Source of the DNA: UBA7803 sp034522075
Lineage (GTDB): Bacteria > Pseudomonadota > Gammaproteobacteria > Pseudomonadales > Azotimanducaceae
Direction: 5' to 3'
DNA length: 64,000 bases
Assembly (NCBI GenBank): GCA_034522075.1
Contig: JAXHLO010000014.1
Location: 1-64,000, forward strand
A program made the translations under genes and the position numbers. Position 1 is the stretch's first letter; the number at the start of each line of letters is the position of its first letter. A model generated the notes under the pieces. The model was not told the origin of the DNA. It saw nothing but the letters and a program-made list of their open reading frames with translations, and made no database searches. This document shows, one piece after another, positions 55,178 to 61,266 of this stretch.

Positions 55178-55417
55178 ATGTGTGAAGGAATGGCTATGTC
55201 CAGCTGATATCCGCGCAGGCTGGATACAGTGGCTTAAATGACCCGGGCGGTGCGGGCTCTGGTCCCAACAAGGTTTCTCTATGCCACTGGCAATGTGTTG
55301 TTTGCGCACGCCGATCGAAGACTAAGACCTCTGACAGGGCGTGGAATTCCGCTTACACGGGGTGCGCAAGGATGTACCACCGAAAATGGAACGCATCAAT
55401 TATAAAATCGTTGACGG
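55178..55417 (+). pseudogene. Decayed duplicate of the amidotransferase-OsmC gene pair
   Basis: Three blocks match the intact genes 1.8-2.7 kb downstream in the same order: 55178-55217 with 57010-57052 (start of the amidotransferase, reading MCEGMAMSS then a stop), 55216-55338 with about 57485-57608, and 55339-55417 with about 58080-58162 (OsmC, PPKMERINYKIV against PPKMESIDYEIL). Two internal deletions of roughly 430 and 470 bases join them; the first lies at a CAGGCT/CAGACT microhomology. Stop codons interrupt the amidotransferase part. Confidence 0.8.
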
Positions 55418-55718
55418 AAAGGCCTCTATTTCTATGCTCGCTACCGCACAGATATGAAGAAGCGCACAATGTTAGCGTCGACTCGGATGTTCAAATCAGG
55501 GTCGGACAGCTCCATGATGGGAGCGGCGGTATTCGTCGAACGCGGGTGCATCGAGCCCGGCCGATAAGGCCACATCCTCAAGGGCGAATAGCCAGTCGGC
55601 AAGGGTCTGACGATCGGTCACGACGCCACACTGAAAAGCGAAAGGAGAACTTGCTGAAAACCCTCTCAGAGGGAACTTTTAGTGTCGAAACAACCTCGAA
55701 ATCAGAAGGAGTTCTGCC
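55418..55718. other. Intergenic remnant region before trxC
   Basis: About 300 bases with no recognised gene. On the minus strand a 41-codon frame (GTG 55621 to TGA 55496) reads TDRQTLADWLFALEDVAL and has coding-like composition, but I do not recognise it; it may be a gene fragment. The last 40 bases hold an AGAAGGAG site for trxC. Confidence 0.35.
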
Positions 55719-56165
55719 ATGCACCTGGTCTGCCCATCCTGCGGTACTACCAATCGGGTGCCTGTCGAACGTTTGCATGATGGGCCAGTGTGTGGGTGGT
55801 GCGCAACTGCGCTGATGGCCGCCGAACCTGTGACCCTGATCGACTCCGTGTTGCCTAAGTTCATCTCCGGCACGGAACTGCCAGTTCTGGTCGACTTCTG
55901 GGCCGGCTGGTGCGGACCATGCAAAGCGATGGCGCCGCATTTTGCCGCCGCCGCGCACCAGATGCCGGAGGTACGATTCGCCAAGATCGACCGCGACGCT
56001 GCGCCGGGGGCCAGCGCGCTCTACAATATTCGCAGCATTCCCACGCTGATCCTGTTCGATGGCGGCATCGAGGTGGCGCGCCTCTCGGGCGGGGTGTCGG
56101 CGGCACAACTGACGGCATGGATCCAGCAACACCAGAGGAAATCACAGTACCGGGACGCTGGATGA
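55719..56165 (+). CDS. trxC: Thioredoxin 2 (TrxC)
   Basis: 148 residues. N-terminal zinc finger Cys5, Cys8, Cys25, Cys28 (HLVCPSCGTT and VCGWCATA), then a thioredoxin domain with the redox motif WAGWCGPCKAMAP and cis-Pro in IRSIPTLILF. TrxC is oxidative-stress associated and has a more oxidising potential than TrxA. In this island it could regenerate the thioredoxin-coupled ArsC, about 1.5 kb upstream. A strong AGGAG precedes the ATG. Confidence 0.94.
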   Translation: MHLVCPSCGTTNRVPVERLHDGPVCGWCATALMAAEPVTLIDSVLPKFISGTELPVLVDFWAGWCGPCKAMAPHFAAAAHQMPEVRFAKIDRDAAPGASALYNIRSIPTLILFDGGIEVARLSGGVSAAQLTAWIQQHQRKSQYRDAG

Positions 56166-56287
56166 GCACGAGCTCAGCAAAGAGCGTCGACACTACCATT
56201 GTCTATGCCAATAACATCGGTGCTCCCGAAAACAGGGTGCCCGCGCAGATTCCATGCGTCAACGTAACAAGGATCGGAACAGGATAG
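56162..56287 (+). CDS. Small unrecognised open frame overlapping trxC
   Basis: 41 codons starting at an ATG that overlaps the trxC stop (ATGA) and ending five bases before the VIT-family gene. Begins MSTSSAKSVDTTIVYANNIG; no membrane segment or known motif. The stop-start overlap suggests coupling, but it could equally be filler between trxC and the next gene. Confidence 0.3.
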   Translation: MSTSSAKSVDTTIVYANNIGAPENRVPAQIPCVNVTRIGTG

Positions 56288-56291
56288 GACT

Positions 56292-56987
56292 ATGGCCCGA
56301 ATCCACACCGAAGGGCACTACATAGAAACTATCGGCTGGCTGCGTGCCGCCGTGCTGGGTGCCAACGATGGCATCGTATCCACCGCCAGCCTGATCATCG
56401 GCGTTGCCGCCGCCAATGCCACACAGAGCTCGGTACTCGTTGCCGGTATCGCTGGATTGGTGGCCGGTGCGATGTCCATGGCCGCTGGTGAGTATGTGTC
56501 GGTCAGTTCCCAGTCAGACACCGAGCTGGCTGACATTCAGCGTGAAAAGCAGGAACTGGAAGCAGATCCTGCACACGAAGCCGCCGAGCTGGCCAGCATC
56601 TACCGTCAGCGTGGGCTGGATGCCGACCTCGCGCAACAAGTCGCCCAACAGTTTATGATCGAAGGGTGCACTTGGCGCCCACACTCGCGACGAACTCGGT
56701 ATTTCTGACATGACCCGCGCCAAGCCGCTGCAAGCCGCGCTGGCTTCCGCAACAGCCTTCACTGTCGGCGCCGTACTGCCGTTGCTGAGCGCGTGGCTTG
56801 CGGCGGAGCGGCACTTGGGGCTGACAGTCGCTGGCACCTCACTGGTATTCCTGATGCTACCTGGAGGGTTGGCGGCCCGGTCCGGGGGAGCAAGCATTGG
56901 TAAAGGCATGGCTCGCGTGACCTTCTGGGGGCGCTGGCAATGGCCGTTACTGCCGGCGTGGGTTCCCTGTTCGGTGTGGTCGCATGA
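56292..56987 (+). CDS. VIT1/CCC1-family metal transporter, two compensating frame breaks
   Basis: Membrane protein of the VIT family (Fe2+/Mn2+ transport), about 231 residues when frames are joined. Begins HTEGHYIETIGWLRAAVLGA and NDGIVSTASLIIGVAAA; AGEYVSVSSQSDTELADIQRE is the family's cytosolic metal-binding region. The frame breaks near 56655-56665 (AQQVAQQ to GALGAHTRDELGISD) and near 56926-56932 at a run of five G (ARVTFWG to ALAMAVTAGVGSLFGVVA), where the original frame resumes and stops at 56987. Last membrane spans: ATAFTVGAVLPLLSAWL and LTVAGTSLVFLML. Direction and metal are not determinable. Confidence 0.85.
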
Positions 56988-57009
56988 AGATCGACACGGA
57001 GGTGCGCTG

Positions 57010-57821
57010 ATGTGCGAATTGCTGGCCATGTCCTGCCGACATCCGGCCAGGCTAACGTCCTCCCTGACAGCCCTGGCCGCCCACGCCAGCGGTGACAGCC
57101 GCAATCGCGACGGTTGGGGGCTGGCGTTTTATCAGGGGCGCGACGTCGCCCTGTATCGCGACACAACGCCAGCCGACACCTGCCCATTGGTCCCCTGGCT
57201 GGAAGCAAACGGCCCGGCAACGACCTTATCGCTCGGGTATATACGCCACGCCACCCAAGGCGCCATCAATCTGGCCAACACCGGCCCCTTCTCGCGGGAG
57301 CTCAATGGCCGCATTCATGTATTTACCCACAACGGCAACCTGAAATCTCTGGCACACTCATCGTTCGTCGGGAACGATTTTTTCAGCCGGTGGGCGAGAC
57401 AGATTCGGAGTTGGCCTTTTGCCTGCTGCTGGATCGGATCAGACAACTGCCACACGCTCGTGGTCAGCTGCCATCCTTGCAAGCCAGACTGGATACAGTG
57501 GCTGAAGTGGCTCTGGCGCTACGGGCACTGGGCCCAGCCAGTTTTCTCTATGCCGATGGCGATGTGCTGTTTGTGCACGCCGACCGGAGGCTGCAACCCC
57601 TGACGGGTCAGGTCACTGCGCCAGCGCTTTATCGTCTGGAGTGTCCGGCCGGCAGAAAAGCGGTGCTGGTGCGCGATAGTGAATCAGCAGAAACAATAAC
57701 GGCGCAGCGCGTGATCCTGCTGGCCAGCGTGCCACTCACCCACGAAGCCTGGATACCTATGCAGGAAGGTGAGGTTCTTGCGGTACGCCAGGGTGAAATC
57801 GTCGCGAGCGTGCAGTTGTGA
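57010..57821 (+). CDS. Class II glutamine amidotransferase (YafJ-like), one frame break
   Basis: Ntn-type glutaminase domain starting MCELLAMS, where Cys2 becomes the N-terminal nucleophile. SRNRDGWGLAFYQG, SLGYIRHATQGAINLANTGPF-type wording (IRHATQGAIN, NTGPFSREL) and FTHNGNLKSL are typical of the YafJ/DUG3-like group. The frame breaks near 57375; the second half reads LLLDRIRQLPHARGQLP, ASFLYADGDVLFVHADRR and ends in REGEIVASV-like sequence. No partner synthase domain is attached, so the acceptor of the ammonia, or a glutathione-related amidase role, is open. A decayed copy lies at 55178-55338. Confidence 0.83.
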
Positions 57822-57855
57822 TTACCCAACCAAAACCTCTGATGCAGGATCTGCT

Positions 57856-58279
57856 ATGAGCGAAGCGAAAACCAAGATGACCTTTTCCGTCAGTGCGCGG
57901 CGCGTTGATGCCCACGGCAGTCTGGGCTCGTTGCAAAGACGCAGACGTCACTCTGGACACAGATCTGGCAGGCCGACCGGATGCCTTCAATCCGGCGGAA
58001 CTGCTGATGGCGGCACTGGCCGCTTGCATGATCAAAGGCATCGAACGGGTTGTTCCGATTCTAAAGTTCGAGCTGCAGGGGGTGGAAGTCCGCCTGCACG
58101 GCGTGCGCCAGGATGTACCACCGAAAATGGAATCCATCGACTATGAAATCCTCGTCGATACGGATGAAAACGACCACCGACTCGAACTGCTGCACGACAA
58201 CGTGAAAAAGTACGGCACGGTTTTCAATACAGTGGCGCCGGGAACACAGCTACGCGGTGTGCTGAAGCGCCTCAACTGA
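57856..58279 (+). CDS. OsmC family protein, one frame break
   Basis: Small OsmC/Ohr-fold protein, about 140 residues. N-terminus MSEAKTKMTFSVSARRVDAHG; frame changes near 57920-57935; then DADVTLDTDLAGRPDAFNPA, ELLMAALAACMIKGIERV and LELLHDNVKKYGTVFNTV. The helix Cys in LAACMIKG corresponds to the conserved OsmC Cys; a second redox Cys is not obvious, so thiol-peroxidase activity is uncertain. Thirty-four bases separate it from the amidotransferase and 20 from the reductase, suggesting one transcript. Confidence 0.84.
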
Positions 58280-58299
58280 TACTTCAAGAGGAAGCTGTC

Positions 58300-59386
58300 A
58301 TGCCCGATCCCAAATTCACAAAACCCTGGCACGGCGTACCACGCGAACACATTCACTGGAACCCGACCATCATTGAAGATGCTTGCATCGGCTGCGGCAC
58401 CTGCGTCACGGGCTGCAGCCGCCTGGTTTACCGCTATGATTTTGAGCGCAAGAAACCCGTTGTAGTCGACCCGCTCAATTGCATGGTTGGCTGTACCACT
58501 TGCGCCAATATCTGCCCGGCGCATGCCATTGCCTTTCCGTCACTTGATTCGGTGTTAGCGCTCGAAGCGCGGGCGGACGTGCGGCATGCCGTGGAAGACG
58601 ACCTGCTGGCGCGTCGCGATGTGCTCGAATCGCCACTAACCATTCCACACCCTGATCGCATCATCACCCTGAGCGTTTCTGCGATTGATCGAAGCACCGC
58701 CAATGTCATCCGGGTGACGCTGACGCCGGTGACGCCGGGTGAGTGTTTCTGTGAGTTTTCTGCCGGCCAATACCTTGAGCTTTGGAAACCGGATTCGTCC
58801 CACCTTTCTCGCGCGTACTCGATTGCCAATGCCCCCCACGCTGATGGCAGTATCGATCTGCATATCCGGCGCGTAGAGAGTGGCCGCTTTACGACCTGGG
58901 CTTTTGACGACATGAAAGTCGGCGACCACTTGCAGGCACGCGGACCCTTGGGCGATTTCACCATGCGCTCCGTCCCGGATGTGCCGTTATTGTTTATCGC
59001 CGGGGGCACCGGGTTGGCGCCGGTGCTGGCACTGTTGGAACAACAGGTGCAACTTTTCCCCGAGCGCGACATGGTGCTGCTGTGGGGAATGCGCAACGTA
59101 GCGGATTTCTACGCTACTGACACATTGCAGGCACTCGCCGCGCGGGCACCGCAACTGCGCATAGTGCTGGTCGCAGAAACACTGCTGACGAGAAGTTCTG
59201 ATTCAGAACATCTGCATTTCATCCAAGGGGGATGTACTTGACGCGCTGGAAGAAAATGGCTTGCTGAACGGACAACGCGATATTTATGCCGCCGGCCCAC
59301 CTACCATGTTGCGCGCGCTTGCTCGGGCGCTGGATGAACGCAAGGTCGGCAAGGATCGGGTGCACATGGATTCTTTTGGAGTTTGA
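58300..59386 (+). CDS. Ferredoxin domain fused to FAD/NAD(P) oxidoreductase, one frame break
   Basis: About 361 residues. The N-terminal dicluster-type ferredoxin part has ACIGCGTCVTGCSRLVY and CMVGCTTCANICPAHA. The FAD domain (FSAGQYLELWKPDSSHLSRAYSIANAP) and the NAD(P) domain (LFIAGGTGLAPVLALLE, and IYAAGPPTMLRALARALDER at the C-terminus) resemble phenol hydroxylase/CDP-6-deoxy-type reductases. The frame breaks at a run of five G near 59225-59230. It could pass electrons from NAD(P)H to an Fe-S partner or to the neighbouring redox proteins; no oxygenase component is present in the window. Confidence 0.85.
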
Positions 59387-59406
59387 GCATTCGGAACGGC
59401 GATCTT

Positions 59407-60303
59407 ATGAGCCATGAGCACAATCATGCCCCCGCCAACTACGGCAAAGCGTTTGCTATCGGCATTACGCTCAATCTCGCATTTGTCCTGATTGAGGCGT
59501 TTTACGGCTGGCAAGCCGCATCGTTGGCGTTGCTCGCTGATGCGGCTCACAATCTCAGTGATGTCGGCGGCCTGCTGCTGGCCTGGGCGGCCTTTGCAGC
59601 CGCCCGGTTGAAACCCAACTCCCGGCACACTTACGGCTGGCGACGGGGGTCGATTCTGGCCAGCTTTGCCAATGCCATTATCCTGCTGGTCGCCATGGGA
59701 TCACTGGCCTGGGAGGCGGTCCAGCGTTTACAGACTCCCAGTTCGATTGATGCCGCAACCGTGATGCTGGTCGCCGGGATAGGCGTCATCATCAACACCG
59801 CTACGGCCTGGCTGTTCCTCGCGGGCAGCAAGGGCGACTTGAATATTCGCGGCGCCTTCCTGCACATGGCGGCGGATGCGCTGGTATCTGTTGGCGTGGT
59901 GATTGCGGGCGCACTGTACCTATGGCAAGGCTGGACGTGGATCGACCCGGCGGTCAGCCTACTGATTGCCCTGGTGGTGGTGCTTGGCACCTGGTCGCTG
60001 TTCCACCGCTCGCTGCATCTGCTGTTTGACGGCGTTCCCGACGGCATCGACATCGCGGCAGTGCGCCAAAGCCTGCTGGATATTGCCGGCGTCCGCGCTG
60101 TTCACGACCTGCACGTCTGGGCGATGAGCACCGCTGAAAACGCGCTCACGGCCCACCTCGTCATTGAGGCGGACACCGATCGTGATGAGTTGCTGCGCCA
60201 GGCGATGGATAGCCTGCATGAGAAGTTTGAACTTCGACACGTCGCGTTGCAGTGTGAGTCTCAGGCCTTCGCCAGCCATTGCCGAATGAACGAGGCGTGC
60301 TGA
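59407..60303 (+). CDS. Cation diffusion facilitator (ZitB/CzcD-like)
   Basis: 298-residue divalent-cation/proton antiporter, six spans. Membrane metal site: ALLADAAHNLSDVGGLLLAW (HxxxD pattern in TM2) and GAFLHMAADALVSVGVV (HxxxD in TM5), which favours Zn2+/Cd2+. C-terminal cytosolic domain: VRAVHDLHVWAMSTAENALT. N-terminal His residues (SHEHNHAPAN) may bind metal. Start ATG 59407; an upstream ATG at 59383 adds eight non-conserved residues. Last gene of the island cassette. Confidence 0.93.
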   Translation: MSHEHNHAPANYGKAFAIGITLNLAFVLIEAFYGWQAASLALLADAAHNLSDVGGLLLAWAAFAAARLKPNSRHTYGWRRGSILASFANAIILLVAMGSLAWEAVQRLQTPSSIDAATVMLVAGIGVIINTATAWLFLAGSKGDLNIRGAFLHMAADALVSVGVVIAGALYLWQGWTWIDPAVSLLIALVVVLGTWSLFHRSLHLLFDGVPDGIDIAAVRQSLLDIAGVRAVHDLHVWAMSTAENALTAHLVIEADTDRDELLRQAMDSLHEKFELRHVALQCESQAFASHCRMNEAC

Positions 60304-60746
60304 GGCGCCCTGGGCGCCGGGTATGCGGCAACAGATCCTGCAAAATCTCGCCGTGCGGCTTATAAGGCATTTCTTGGCAAGATTGCGAAACGTGGCCAGC
60401 TTCATTGTGCTCTGATTCGCCTCCACGGCATAACGCCGATCGTGCCAGCAGGTGAAGGGCGCCTTGTCGATTAGTGTCGGCAATTCTTTATAGCGTTCGG
60501 GTTAGTAAGTACGCCTTGATCGTTACTTCAGCCGCCCACGTCACTACCGTGCGTAGCGGGCAGTGAGGCGGGCAGCGCAATATTTAGCGACAGTTTTCGT
60601 GGTGCTTTGGGTCGATTTGGTTTTTGCCCCGTTTCTTCTGGAAACGGCGATTAGCAGCAATTTCTGAGCATGGTATTTTCATGGTACGAACACTTACCTC
60701 CCTAAATAAGCAACTGATATTAATAATAAAAAAATTCTCGTTTACA
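60304..60746. other. Right end of island, no recognised gene
   Basis: About 440 bases. On the minus strand, a frame at about 60310-60495 reads KELPTLIDKAPFTCWHDRRY without a clear start and may be a fragment of a lost gene. A second minus-strand frame, ATG 60682 to TAA 60584 (32 codons, MKIPCSEIAANRRFQKKRGK), has GGAGG 14 bases upstream. Neither is recognised. The last 60 bases are very AT-rich (runs of A and TATTAAT), typical of an island end. Confidence 0.4.
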
Positions 60747-60761
60747 ATCGAGCGGGAGTGA
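60747..60761. other. attR: displaced guaA 3'-end repeat
   Basis: ATCGAGCGGGAGTGA repeats the guaA terminus (46052-46066) with three mismatches. In frame it would encode the GuaA-like end I-E-R-E-stop. It lies 13 bases before the tadA GTG, which fits the original guaA-tadA junction before insertion. Confidence 0.7.
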
Positions 60762-60774
60762 GGCGGATGGGCCG

Positions 60775-61266
60775 GTGACGGACCATGAGACGTGGATGGG
60801 CCGGGCGCTGGAACTGGCGCAGGCGGCCGCAGCCGATGAGATTCCTGTCGGCGCCGTGGTGGTGCGCGACGGCCAGGTGCTGGGTGAAGCGAGCAACGCC
60901 TCGGTGGCGGCCACGGACCCCACCGCCCACGCGGAAATACTGGCCCTGCGCGAAGCGGCCCGGCGGGTGGGCAACTACCGGCTGCCCGGCGCCACGCTCT
61001 ACGTGACCATCGAGCCCTGTACCATGTGTGCCGGCGCGCTGGTCCACGCGCGTATTGCCACCCTGGTCTATGGCGCCACGGAGCCGCGGGCCGGCGCGGT
61101 GGTGAGCGCCGGCGCGCTGCAGATCGGTCTCAACCACCGGGTGGCGGTGGTCGGCGGTGTGCTGGCAGAACCGGCCGGTGAGCTGTTGCGGGCCTTCTTC
61201 GCCAGCCGGCGGCGCCGCGGCGGTGCTGATGCCGATTCCTCTCAAGTCAACGAGCCTGATACATGA
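60775..61266 (+). CDS. tadA: tRNA-specific adenosine deaminase TadA
   Basis: Makes inosine-34 in tRNA-Arg(ACG). 163 residues. The zinc/catalytic site is TAHAEILALREA (His, Glu) and PCTMCAGALVHARI (two Cys). NYRLPGATLYVTIEPC and GALQIGLNHRVAVVGGVLA are family-typical. GTG start at 60775, immediately after the attR repeat. The ATG of purL overlaps its stop. In related genomes tadA follows guaA. Confidence 0.95.
   Translation: MTDHETWMGRALELAQAAAADEIPVGAVVVRDGQVLGEASNASVAATDPTAHAEILALREAARRVGNYRLPGATLYVTIEPCTMCAGALVHARIATLVYGATEPRAGAVVSAGALQIGLNHRVAVVGGVLAEPAGELLRAFFASRRRRGGADADSSQVNEPDT

Larger units (their letters stand above)
46067..60746. mobile_element. guaA-associated genomic island (arsenic resistance and redox/metal cassette)
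   Basis: About 14.7 kb lies between guaA and tadA, which are otherwise adjacent or near neighbours in related gammaproteobacteria. Direct repeats bound it (46052-46066 and 60747-60761). The content is accessory: an IS66-family element, ars operon, stress protein, thioredoxin, metal transporters and a decayed gene duplicate. The right end (60600-60746) is conspicuously AT-rich compared with the surrounding chromosome. No integrase, excisionase or mobilisation gene is recognisable, so the element is probably fixed or degraded. The IS66 insertion near the guaA end may sit in the place where an integrase would be expected. Confidence 0.75.

Noticed and set aside
55372..55815. Open frame of 147 codons between the cysteine-synthase-like gene and trxC
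   Set aside because: It starts inside the OsmC relic in a different frame and overlaps the well-supported trxC N-terminus; composition is not protein-like.
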